Shown: one piece after another, positions 44,331 through 51,323 of the stretch
How the letters are laid out: the number at the start of each line of letters is the position of its first letter
Numbering within the stretch: position 1 is the first letter of the stretch
Assembly: GCA_947624105.1 (NCBI GenBank)
Contig: CANQIX010000003.1
Coordinates: forward strand, 1-57,274
DNA length: 57,274 bases
From: an uncultured Clostridia bacterium
GTDB lineage: Bacteria; Bacillota; Clostridia; Christensenellales; UBA1242
Reading direction: 5' to 3'
The notes under the pieces: generated by a model
What the model was told of the DNA's origin: nothing
Seen by the model: only the letters and a program-made list of their open reading frames with translations
The model's database searches: none
Program-made: the position numbers and the translations under genes

Positions 44331-45731
44331 TTACTTTATCTTCTCAACCCTTAAAAGATTGCTGCCGCTTTTGCCAGCCTTCATTCCGCCAGTCTGCACA
44401 ATCTTATCGCCTTTTTTAACAAGCCCTGTTTCTTTTGTTCTCTCTATTCCGCTCTTTAAGACTTCCTCAGTAGTGGCGTATTTCTTCTCCAAAACTGGAA
44501 TAACGCCATAGAGCATACTCATCTGGTGAAAGGCTTTTACGTTAGGGGTGCAGGCGACAATTGGAATGTTTGGTCTAAATCTACTTACATATTTTGCTGT
44601 GTCGCCGGTTTGTGTAACAACATTGATTGCTTTTACGTTTTCTGTCTGTGCAAGGCTACATACTGCATAGCCGATACTCGAAGTTGTGTTGTGCGTTTTG
44701 AAGTCGACCAGTTTGTTGCTGACATATTTTTCAACTTCTTCGGCGATGTTTTTCATTGCTTGGGTTGCTTCAACAGGATATTTTCCTGACGCAGTTTCGC
44801 CAGAGAGCATTATTGCAGTTGCGTGGTCGTATATTGCGTTTGCAACGTCGGAAATCTCAGCACGGGTTGGACGCTTGTTGGAAATCATACTTTCAAGCAT
44901 CTGGGTGGCTATTATGGAAATTTTGCCGTTTTCATTCAATTTTTTGATAAATTGTTTCTGCAAAATTGGAAGTTTTACATAATCTACTTCCACACCAAGG
45001 TCGCCACGGGCAACCATAACGCCATCGGAAACAGTCATAATTTCATCAAAATTTTGCACTCCTTGTGCACTTTCAATCTTTGAAATTATCTTTATGTTTT
45101 CAAAATGAATCTCTTTTAAATATCTCTTTATATCCATTACATCTTTCTTTGAATTTACAAAAGAAAGGGCAAGATAGTCGACATTCATTTCCTTTGCAAA
45201 GGCGATATCGCTTTTATCTTGTGCGCTTAGATATTCAATGCCGGTTTCGATGCCCGGAACGTTAATACTCTTGTGGTTCGATAGTTCTCCGGCAGAGGTT
45301 ACAACGCAGTGAACATCGGTTTTTGTAAGTGATTCCACTTCAAGTTCAACGATGCCATCGTTAAGCAAAATTTTATTTCCTTTTTCAAGTTTTTGTGGAA
45401 GTTGTTTGTATGTTACAGAAACGATACTTTGGTCGCCAAGCACATCTCTTGTTGTAAGGGTGAATTTGTCGCCAAGGTTAAGATAGATGTTTCTGTTTTT
45501 GAAGTCTTTTATTCTAATTTCTGGACCTCTGGTGTCAACCATAAGGGCGATTGCTTTGTTTAATCTTTTTCTAACAGCCTTGATTGCGTCAATAAGTTTT
45601 TTGTGCGATTCGTGTGTGCCGTGGCTCATATTGAATCGCGAAACGCTCATTCCGGCAAGCGCCAATTTTTCAATCATCTCTTCGGTTTCGCAAGATGGAC
45701 CGATGGAACAAATTATTTTTGTTTTATTCAT
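44331..45731 (-). CDS. pyk: Pyruvate kinase
   Basis: A 466-residue glycolytic enzyme producing pyruvate and ATP from PEP and ADP. Motifs: KIICSIGPSCETEEMIEKL, SRFNMSHGTHESHK, DTRGPEIRI, the catalytic Lys region ISKIESAQGVQNFDEI, VMVARGDLGVEV and TQMLESMISNKRPTRAEISDVANAI. It ends after the alpha-beta regulatory domain and lacks the extra PEP-utiliser-like C-domain seen in some Firmicutes enzymes. SD: AAGGAGTGATATATG on the minus strand. First gene of pyk-tlyA. Confidence 0.97.
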   Translation of the reverse strand: MNKTKIICSIGPSCETEEMIEKLALAGMSVSRFNMSHGTHESHKKLIDAIKAVRKRLNKAIALMVDTRGPEIRIKDFKNRNIYLNLGDKFTLTTRDVLGDQSIVSVTYKQLPQKLEKGNKILLNDGIVELEVESLTKTDVHCVVTSAGELSNHKSINVPGIETGIEYLSAQDKSDIAFAKEMNVDYLALSFVNSKKDVMDIKRYLKEIHFENIKIISKIESAQGVQNFDEIMTVSDGVMVARGDLGVEVDYVKLPILQKQFIKKLNENGKISIIATQMLESMISNKRPTRAEISDVANAIYDHATAIMLSGETASGKYPVEATQAMKNIAEEVEKYVSNKLVDFKTHNTTSSIGYAVCSLAQTENVKAINVVTQTGDTAKYVSRFRPNIPIVACTPNVKAFHQMSMLYGVIPVLEKKYATTEEVLKSGIERTKETGLVKKGDKIVQTGGMKAGKSGSNLLRVEKIK

Positions 45732-45749
45732 ATATCACTCCTTATAAAA

Positions 45750-45778
45750 ATTTTATCAAACAATCTAAAAAATTGCAA
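45750..45778 (-). promoter_or_regulatory. Sigma-A-like promoter of pyk-tlyA
   Basis: On the minus strand: TTGCAA (45773-45778), 17-bp spacer, TAAAAT (45750-45755). Confidence 0.7.
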
Positions 45779-45879
45779 ACAAATTAAGTTATTAGCAAGT
45801 TATTTTGACTGTTTTTGGCGATTAAGCCGTTTTGCCCTTTGATTTTATCTCGAATTTGCAACTTTTTGCACAAAAATAG

Positions 45880-45908
45880 TTGTTTTATGATTTCTATTGT
45901 GTTAAAAT
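45880..45908 (+). promoter_or_regulatory. Sigma-A-like promoter of the small membrane protein-secG-rnr run
   Basis: TTGTTT at 45880-45885, 17-bp spacer, TAAAAT at 45903-45908, followed by SD ATAGGAGAAAATCTATG. Confidence 0.65.
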
Positions 45909-45929
45909 AACACATATAGGAGAAAATCT

Positions 45930-46163
45930 ATGGAAAAATTATGGCTTAAAATTTGCGAGTGGGTTATGTCTTGGCCACAAACAGTATTTGTGCTTGTAAC
46001 AATCGCAGCAATCGCTTTAGGGCTTCTTTGCATTATGGGCTTTGTAAAAGATTCATACACAGCAAAGAAAGATAAAAAACTTAAATGGGGAAAACTTGTG
46101 CTGTTTATCCTTTTTGCAATTATTGTTGTGCTAGTTTGCTGTGCTAGATTTGCTCAAATCTAA
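45930..46163 (+). CDS. Small two-helix membrane protein of unknown function (77 aa)
   Basis: A 77-residue protein with two membrane helices (residues about 16-38 and 53-73) joined by a basic loop (KDSYTAKKDKKLKWGK). It has a clear SD and promoter and lies 27 bp upstream of secG on the same strand. Gene position suggests a membrane or export link, but no family was recognised. Confidence 0.7.
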   Translation: MEKLWLKICEWVMSWPQTVFVLVTIAAIALGLLCIMGFVKDSYTAKKDKKLKWGKLVLFILFAIIVVLVCCARFAQI

Positions 46164-46190
46164 TTTACAACTAAATTTAAAGGAGAGATC

Positions 46191-46535
46191 ATGAATCATT
46201 TACTTGCATTAGGGACAAAAACAGTTAAGGCTTTTGCTGAAAACGAAGTTGCTATTCCAACTTGGGTTTCGGCATCTTTTCCTATCATTAGGATTGTTTT
46301 GTTTTGTATAATTGCTGTTGCTGCTATCATTATGATAGTTGCAGTGCTTTTCCAATCGGAAGATGCGGGAAACACAACAGCAATTACTGGCGGACAAGAT
46401 ACTTACTATTCTCAAAACCGCAACACATCGAAAGATGGAAGACTTAAAATAATCACTATTGTAATGGGAATCACAATTTTTGTTTGTGCCATCTTGTATT
46501 TCATCACTATTTTACCATTTGGCGGATTGGAATAA
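46191..46535 (+). CDS. secG: Protein translocase subunit SecG
   Basis: A 114-residue auxiliary subunit of the SecYEG channel. Two membrane helices enclose the diagnostic loop: IMIVAVLFQSEDAGNTTAITGG, then KIITIVMGITIFVCAILY. About 30 extra residues precede the first helix compared with short SecG proteins. SD: AAAGGAGAGATCATG. The stop shares one base with the rnr start. The order secG-rnr-smpB-ssrA is the classic Firmicutes arrangement. Confidence 0.92.
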   Translation: MNHLLALGTKTVKAFAENEVAIPTWVSASFPIIRIVLFCIIAVAAIIMIVAVLFQSEDAGNTTAITGGQDTYYSQNRNTSKDGRLKIITIVMGITIFVCAILYFITILPFGGLE

Positions 46536-48616
46536 TGAACAAAAGAGAGCGAATATTAGAGTTAGTCGCTAAAAATAGTTTGGTCTATAATAATGTAGAC
46601 AAACTTTTTTTATTTCTGTCAACTGCTCTTGACACCTCTGTCGAGGAAGTTAAGCAGATCTTTTATCAACTCGTTGGAAACGGCGATATATATGAACTTA
46701 GAAAGAACAAGTTTATCGTCATTCCATCGTGCGGACACGTTAAGGGAGAGTATTGCGGCTCTGCAAAGGGCTTCGGCTTTGTTAAGGTAAGAGGATACGA
46801 AGACGACATCTTCATTCCTGCAAACAAAACTATGAACGCGATTGACGGAGAAAAAGTTATCGTCAATGTGCTTTCTCACACCAGCGAGGGCTCTTCTGGT
46901 GAGGTTGTTTCTATCTATCAACCACTTCAAAACATTGTTGGGCTTGTTAAGATAGTTGCAAATAACTTCTTCCTTGACCCAGACAATAAACATATAAACG
47001 AGGATTTTCCAATTGTAAAAACCGGCTTGAAACTGAAAAAAGATATGAAGGTTCTTGCAAAGGTTATAAGAACGGAAAAGGGCAAAGTTAAATGCGTTGT
47101 TGACGAAATTTTGGGAATGAATGACGACATAAAGACATTGGAACTTTCTATCATTCGTGAATATAACGTGTTTGAAAACTTCCCAGATGTCGTTTTGCAG
47201 GCGGAAAAAAGTGTTCCAAAGACAGTTAGTGCAAAGCAGAAAAAGGGCAGACTTGATCTAACAAATGAAGTTATATTTACTATTGACGGAGCAGATGCAA
47301 AGGACTTAGATGATGCTATTTCCATCAAAAAACAAGGCGAATTTTATGAGGTTGGCGTTCATATTGCCGATGTTGGAGAGTATGTAAAGCGCGATTCTGT
47401 CATCGACGAAGAGGCTTACAGAAGAGGCACAAGTGTATATTTTCCTACCTCTGTTATTCCAATGCTTCCAGTTGCGCTTTCTAACGGGATATGTTCGCTT
47501 AACGAGGGCGTTGAACGTCTTACACTTTCGTGCATTATGAAACTCGACAAAGATGCAAATGTTGTCGACTATAAGATTTGCGAAAGCGTAATCAAAAGCA
47601 AAGCAAGGCTTACTTATAAAGAAGTTTATGCCGCATTAAACGGCGAATTAAATGAAAAAACTAAAGATTTGGTATCACATTTCAAACTTATGAGAGAAGT
47701 TTGTGATGTTCTAGAGCAGAAACAAGCGGAAAGAGGGGCGCTCGACCTTGAAATTCCAGAAGTTCAATTTGTGTTTGACGAAAACGGAATGGCTGTTGAC
47801 CTTACACGAAGAGAACGCAATGAAGCGCACAGACTTATCGAGGATTTTATGGTGCTTGCAAACAGAGTTGTTGCAAAACACTTTAACGACCTTAAGATTC
47901 CTTTTGTTTATCGTGTTCACGAAGCGCCAACCAAAGAAAAAGTATACGCTTTGTGCGACTTCTTGAAGGGGCTTGGCGTAAGATATCCACAAGTTCCAGA
48001 TAAGATTGAACCATCTTATTTTCAAAAGATTCTTGCAGATGTCGAAGATTTAAACAGCAAAGACATCATAAACAAAGTTATCTTAAGAACGATGCAAAAG
48101 GCAAAGTATGCCAACGAAGATTTGGGGCACTTTGGACTTGCGCTTGTTGACTACTGCCACTTCACTTCACCTATTAGGCGTTATCCAGACTTAACGATTC
48201 ACAGAATCATAAAGATGTATTTGCACAATCAAATTGACGATGCAGCAAAGGAAGATTTGGATATATTCACTTTCGATTCTTCGGAGCAATCGAGCGAAAG
48301 AGAAAGAAATGCCGATGTTGCAGAGCGTGAAGTTGACGACTTGTGGAAGGCATACCTTATGAAAGATAGGATTGGTGAAACTTTTGACGCAACCGTTTCT
48401 TCGGTAACAAACTTTGGTATTTTTGTTGCCCTTGAGAACACCTGTGAGGGCTTAGTTCGCATCGAATCGCTTCCACTTGACACCTACATATTCTTTGAAA
48501 AACAACTTCAACTTAAAGGTGCAAGCCACATATACGCGATAGGCGATAAGGTTAAAGTTGAACTTATGAATGTAAATCTTTACAGCAGAGAGATAGATTT
48601 TAAGGTTGTTGAATAA
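46535..48616 (+). CDS. rnr: Ribonuclease R
   Basis: A 693-residue 3'-to-5' exoribonuclease. The start is set at 46535, overlapping the secG stop; the tracked ORF opens 17 codons earlier. Order of domains: an N-terminal helix-turn-helix (RERILELVAKNSLVYNNVDKL), cold-shock domains (GSAKGFGFVKVRGYEDDIFIP), the RNB catalytic domain with IDGADAKDLDDAISI and YFPTSVIPMLP, HFTSPIRRYPDLTIHRI, and a C-terminal S1 domain (SSVTNFGIFVALENTCEGLV). RNase R degrades structured RNA and, with SmpB-tmRNA, non-stop messages. A terminator follows; smpB has its own promoter. Confidence 0.96.
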   Translation: MNKRERILELVAKNSLVYNNVDKLFLFLSTALDTSVEEVKQIFYQLVGNGDIYELRKNKFIVIPSCGHVKGEYCGSAKGFGFVKVRGYEDDIFIPANKTMNAIDGEKVIVNVLSHTSEGSSGEVVSIYQPLQNIVGLVKIVANNFFLDPDNKHINEDFPIVKTGLKLKKDMKVLAKVIRTEKGKVKCVVDEILGMNDDIKTLELSIIREYNVFENFPDVVLQAEKSVPKTVSAKQKKGRLDLTNEVIFTIDGADAKDLDDAISIKKQGEFYEVGVHIADVGEYVKRDSVIDEEAYRRGTSVYFPTSVIPMLPVALSNGICSLNEGVERLTLSCIMKLDKDANVVDYKICESVIKSKARLTYKEVYAALNGELNEKTKDLVSHFKLMREVCDVLEQKQAERGALDLEIPEVQFVFDENGMAVDLTRRERNEAHRLIEDFMVLANRVVAKHFNDLKIPFVYRVHEAPTKEKVYALCDFLKGLGVRYPQVPDKIEPSYFQKILADVEDLNSKDIINKVILRTMQKAKYANEDLGHFGLALVDYCHFTSPIRRYPDLTIHRIIKMYLHNQIDDAAKEDLDIFTFDSSEQSSERERNADVAEREVDDLWKAYLMKDRIGETFDATVSSVTNFGIFVALENTCEGLVRIESLPLDTYIFFEKQLQLKGASHIYAIGDKVKVELMNVNLYSREIDFKVVE

Positions 48617-48619
48617 TGT

Positions 48620-48649
48620 AAACTGGCAGAGCAATCTGTCAGTTTTTTA
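48620..48649 (+). terminator. Rho-independent terminator after rnr
   Basis: AACTGGCAGA-GCAA-TCTGTCAGTTTTTT hairpin with one wobble. Confidence 0.88.
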
Positions 48650-48700
48650 TTAAAATGACGGGTAAAAGCGCGGAAATAGTGTAAAAATAGATACACTTTC

Positions 48701-48729
48701 TTGATTTTTGCCAGGGTCTGTGATATACT
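48701..48729 (+). promoter_or_regulatory. Sigma-A-like promoter of smpB
   Basis: TTGATT at 48701-48706, 17-bp spacer, TATACT at 48724-48729. Confidence 0.75.
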
Positions 48730-48749
48730 AAATATGAGGAGATGGAAGA

Positions 48750-49205
48750 GTGGAAATCAAGGCAAACAACAAAAAAGCGTATTTTAATTATTTCATTTCC
48801 GATTGTGTAGAGGCTGGTATCGAACTTAAAGGCAGCGAAGTGAAGTCGGTAAGAGCGGGCGGCGTAAGCATTTTGGATAGTTTTGTCGACATAAAAAACG
48901 GCGAGATGTATCTTAAAAATGCCTATATAAAACCTTACGAAAAGACAACAGCGTTTAAGGTTGAAGAGCGCCGAAACAGAAAACTTTTACTTCACAAAGA
49001 GCAAATTTTGAAGTTTGAACGTGCCACAAAGGAAAAGGGGCTTACCATTGTTCCAACAAAAGTCTATATAAACAAGGCAGGAAAAGTTAAGGTTGAAGTT
49101 GGACTTGCAAGAGGTAAAAAGTTGTATGATAAGCGCCAAACCCTTAAGGATAGACAAGTGAAACGAGATATCGAGCGCTATCCAATCCGTCATGGGGGTG
49201 ATTAA
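48750..49205 (+). CDS. smpB: SsrA-binding protein SmpB
   Basis: A 151-residue OB-fold protein that binds tmRNA and places it in the ribosomal A site. Motifs: NNKKAYFNYFISDCVEAGIELKGSEVKS, NAYIKPYEK, RRNRKLLLHKEQI, VYINKAGKVKVEVGLARGKKLYDKR and the basic C-terminal tail. The start is GTG with an SD (ATGAGGAGATGGAAGAGTG). The final codons GGG GGT GAT TAA are also the first bases of mature tmRNA. Cleavage at the tmRNA 5' end would leave smpB mRNA ending after His-148 without a stop codon. Confidence 0.96.
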   Translation: MEIKANNKKAYFNYFISDCVEAGIELKGSEVKSVRAGGVSILDSFVDIKNGEMYLKNAYIKPYEKTTAFKVEERRNRKLLLHKEQILKFERATKEKGLTIVPTKVYINKAGKVKVEVGLARGKKLYDKRQTLKDRQVKRDIERYPIRHGGD

Positions 49206-49588
49206 GTTTCGACACAGTTAATTTCGCAAAACACAAAGCATGTGGCGTCTTTCGCCTAAAACAAGAAAACAAATAAACGCAGAAGAAAATTCTAATGCAA
49301 CAACTCTTGCTTATGCTTATGCTTATGCTGCCTAAGTTAGGAGTTACTTGCGCCTGATTAGAGCATATCTAATCCATCGTCATTTTGGTATGCCTACAAA
49401 ATGTTAGGTGTCAGACTAGGCAAAAATTTTATGCAAAGTTGTCCTTGTATGCGTAAAAAATTTTAAGGAATTGTTTTAGAAGTTTGTTTGCGGACCACTC
49501 TAAAATGAAACAAAAACACAAACTAAACATGTAGAAAAGTTTTGTTAAGTAACTATGGACTCGGGAGCGTAACCCGACACCTCCACCA
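49194..49588 (+). ncRNA. ssrA: Transfer-messenger RNA (tmRNA)
   Basis: One-piece tmRNA of about 395 nt. The 5' end GGGGGTGATTAAGTTTCGACA and the 3' end CACCTCC-ACCA form a 7-bp acceptor stem. It includes a G-U pair at position 3, the alanine identity element. The T-arm lies in CGGGAGCGTAACCCG-type sequence near the 3' end. The tag ORF starts at GCA (49279) after AAATAAAC and runs to TAA at 49333-49335, encoding AEENSNATTLAYAYAYAA. The RNA releases ribosomes stuck on non-stop mRNA and tags the product for proteolysis. It overlaps the smpB stop by 12 nt. Confidence 0.97.
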
Positions 49589-49589
49589 A

Positions 49590-49621
49590 AAAAGAACCAC
49601 AAAATTGTGGCTCTTTTTTTT
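49590..49621 (+). terminator. Terminator of ssrA
   Basis: AAAGAACCACAAAATTGTGGCTCTTTTTTTT: CCACAA/TTGTGG hairpin with a T-run straight after the CCA. Confidence 0.92.
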
Positions 49622-49654
49622 ATAGAATATATAGTTTGAATCTTGCATATTATA

Positions 49655-49720
49655 TATAGAAAAAAGAATACCACGGGTTATTATTACTGCCCCGTGGCAA
49701 AAGAAATATTTTTCTTTAAT
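49655..49720 (-). ncRNA. Candidate small RNA, two hairpins, own promoter and terminator
   Basis: On the minus strand a good promoter (TTGACT-17-TATAAT) is followed by about 65 nt with no ORF. This contains a 7-bp hairpin (AAAGAAA/TTTCTTT) and then a GC-rich hairpin (CCACGGG/CCCGTGG) that ends in TATTCTTTTTTC. The second hairpin plus T-run fits an intrinsic terminator on this strand only. Nothing in the region encodes a protein. The identity of the RNA is unknown. Confidence 0.5.
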
Positions 49721-49726
49721 ACAATT

Positions 49727-49755
49727 ATTATATATTAAAGAGATCAAAAAGTCAA
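49727..49755 (-). promoter_or_regulatory. Promoter of the candidate small RNA
   Basis: Minus strand TTGACT (49750-49755), 17-bp spacer, TATAAT (49727-49732). Confidence 0.65.
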
Positions 49756-49817
49756 TCTGTTTCGGCAAAAAACATTTGCATCGGCGAGCGTAAAGAGGAG
49801 GCAAAGTTTGTTAAAAA

Positions 49818-49854
49818 CACCTCAAAATTTTAACTTCTTTAAGAAGTTTTGGTG
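49818..49854. other. Interrupted inverted repeat in the long gap
   Basis: CACC and AACTTC pair with GAAGTT and GGTG around a short TTTAA centre. It could be a weak hairpin or protein site; no T-run follows. Confidence 0.3.
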
Positions 49855-49879
49855 AGAGGGCAATTTAGCAAATTTGGGC

Positions 49880-49953
49880 AAAAATCGCAAAAAATCACTA
49901 AAAAATCGCAAAAAAACTCAAAAAAAGTTAAAAAAATTGCAATTTTTTAAAAA
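49880..49953 (+). promoter_or_regulatory. Helically phased A-tracts upstream of the coiled-coil gene
   Basis: Six runs of 5-7 A are centred near 49882, 49892, 49903, 49913, 49923 and 49933, and an A/T stretch continues to 49953. A 10-11 bp repeat of A-tracts causes marked DNA curvature, and the block ends just before the -35 box. It may act as an UP element or architectural promoter element. Confidence 0.7.
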
Positions 49954-49960
49954 TTTGCTA

Positions 49961-49989
49961 TTGACTTATAGGGAGTAGTGTGTTAAAAT
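49961..49989 (+). promoter_or_regulatory. Sigma-A-like promoter of the coiled-coil gene
   Basis: TTGACT at 49961-49966, 17-bp spacer, TAAAAT at 49984-49989. Confidence 0.8.
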
Positions 49990-50045
49990 ACAAGCGATGT
50001 AAATCTTGATACAAGATTAAAAAATTATTAAAGGAAGGTGGGTAT

Positions 50046-51152
50046 ATGAAAGGAATGCTTTTAGACGCTATTGGATTTGACTCTGTTATTTTGCAAATCT
50101 GCATCATTCTTGGAGTTGTAATTGCAGCAAGTTTGATCATCTATTTTATCTGGGAAGGTATCGCTGTTGCACTTGCAAAGAAGAAGGCAGCGCAAAAACA
50201 AGATGTTGCTCCAGTTGCTGCTAAGGAAGAAGACTCTGAAGAACTTCAACACTATTCATTAAACAATGAGGAGGCTGCAGTTGCTGCTGCTCCAGTTGTA
50301 GAAGAAACTACAGTTGTTGAAGAAGAGGAAGACGAAGAAACTAGAGAAGAAAGAGAAACTAGGGAACAACGTGAAGGACTTGAAAGAAGAAGACGTGAAC
50401 TTCTCTCTAGACTCCGTGAAGATGACGTAGAAGATTTGGAAGAAGTTGAAGAACCTGAAGACGTCGAAGAAGAAGTTGAAGAAGAACCACAAGAGATTGA
50501 AGAAGTAGAAGAAGAGGAAGACGAAGATGACGAAGTTATCCCTTCTGCATACGAAGAAGAATACAATCAACTTCAAGAGGAGAGAGAAAATCTCCAAAGA
50601 GAAAAAGAAAAGTATGAACAAATGGCTCAAGAACTTGAACTTGCTAAGGCTAAGTTGCTTGAAAAAGTTCAACCAGCAGAACCAGCCGTTCCAGTTCTTA
50701 CTCTTGATGACCTTAAAGAAAGACTTGCTGATGCACAAGAAAGATTAAAGTTAAACGAAAAAGACTTGAAACTTTGCAAGAAAGATTACATTCCTCTTAA
50801 CAAAGTTTGGAGAACTCACGAAAACGATGAAAAGAAACTTCGTAGAAAAGAGGCTCTTGTTGCTAAGCAAAAAGTTGTTCTTTATGGTGTAAACAACTAT
50901 GCAGACATCGATGAAGAAAAAGCAAAGAAATTAGCAGAAGACTTAGACTTACTTGATGGACTTAAACTTTCTGTTCAACATTGCGAAGAAGTTATGGCTA
51001 AGAACGAAGAAAGATATCCACTTTTGAAACGTATGTATGAATTGCTCACAAGTCAACACGACAGACTTAAAGAAGAAGTGGCAACACTTGAAGCCCAAAT
51101 TGCAAGAATTGAAAACAAAGATTCAAGCGAAGAAGAAGACGAGCAAGAATAA
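50046..51152 (+). CDS. Membrane-anchored acidic coiled-coil protein of unknown function
   Basis: A 368-residue protein with an outside N-terminus, one membrane helix (residues about 14-40) and a cytoplasmic chain. Residues 85-180 are dominated by Glu (VEEPEDVEEEVEEEPQEIEEVEEEE), followed by long heptad-like helices (QEERENLQREKEKYEQMAQELELAKAKLLEKV, and from residue 225 to the end). No known family was recognised; a membrane-tethered structural or cell-division role like EzrA is possible by analogy only. Promoter with phased A-tracts, strong SD (AAGGAAGGTGGGTATATG) and a stable terminator suggest high expression. Confidence 0.7.
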   Translation: MKGMLLDAIGFDSVILQICIILGVVIAASLIIYFIWEGIAVALAKKKAAQKQDVAPVAAKEEDSEELQHYSLNNEEAAVAAAPVVEETTVVEEEEDEETREERETREQREGLERRRRELLSRLREDDVEDLEEVEEPEDVEEEVEEEPQEIEEVEEEEDEDDEVIPSAYEEEYNQLQEERENLQREKEKYEQMAQELELAKAKLLEKVQPAEPAVPVLTLDDLKERLADAQERLKLNEKDLKLCKKDYIPLNKVWRTHENDEKKLRRKEALVAKQKVVLYGVNNYADIDEEKAKKLAEDLDLLDGLKLSVQHCEEVMAKNEERYPLLKRMYELLTSQHDRLKEEVATLEAQIARIENKDSSEEEDEQE

Positions 51153-51154
51153 CA

Positions 51155-51184
51155 AAAGGACCTGCAACTGCAGGTCTTTTTTTA
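51155..51184 (+). terminator. Rho-independent terminator of the coiled-coil gene
   Basis: AGGACCTGCA-ACTG-CAGGTCTTTTTTT hairpin with a T-run. Confidence 0.92.
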
Positions 51185-51247
51185 TGCAATAAATGAAAGG
51201 TATTTAATAAATAAAGTGATATTATTATATAAAAGAGCGAAAATGTT

Positions 51248-51275
51248 TTGCAAAAAAAGTTATTTTTGATATACT
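51248..51275 (+). promoter_or_regulatory. Promoter of the MFS gene
   Basis: TTGCAA at 51248-51253, 16-bp spacer, TATACT at 51270-51275. Confidence 0.55.
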
Positions 51276-51279
51276 AATA

Positions 51280-51300
51280 TTTGTGAGAATTGCTCACAAA
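51280..51300 (+). promoter_or_regulatory. Palindromic operator candidate at the MFS promoter
   Basis: TTTGTGAG-AATTG-CTCACAAA, an 8+8 perfect palindrome, covers the predicted transcription start. The arms resemble LacI-type half-sites (TTGTGAG...CTCACAA). It would also form an RNA hairpin if transcribed. Confidence 0.5.
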
Positions 51301-51323
51301 TTTATCTTTTCTGTGCGGAGTGA

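Noticed and set aside
44011-44511. Plus-strand 166-aa ORF across the tlyA/pyk junction
   Set aside because: It is antisense to two clear genes and has no SD.
49305-49330. Short GCTTAT tandem repeat as a CRISPR or satellite array
   Set aside because: It lies in the tmRNA tag reading frame and has no spacers.
49429-49804. Minus-strand ORFs of 81 and 83 aa
   Set aside because: They are antisense to tmRNA and its terminator, have no SD and show no protein-like composition.
50252-50738. Ser-rich and Phe-rich minus-strand ORFs
   Set aside because: They are complements of the Glu-codon-rich coiled-coil gene.
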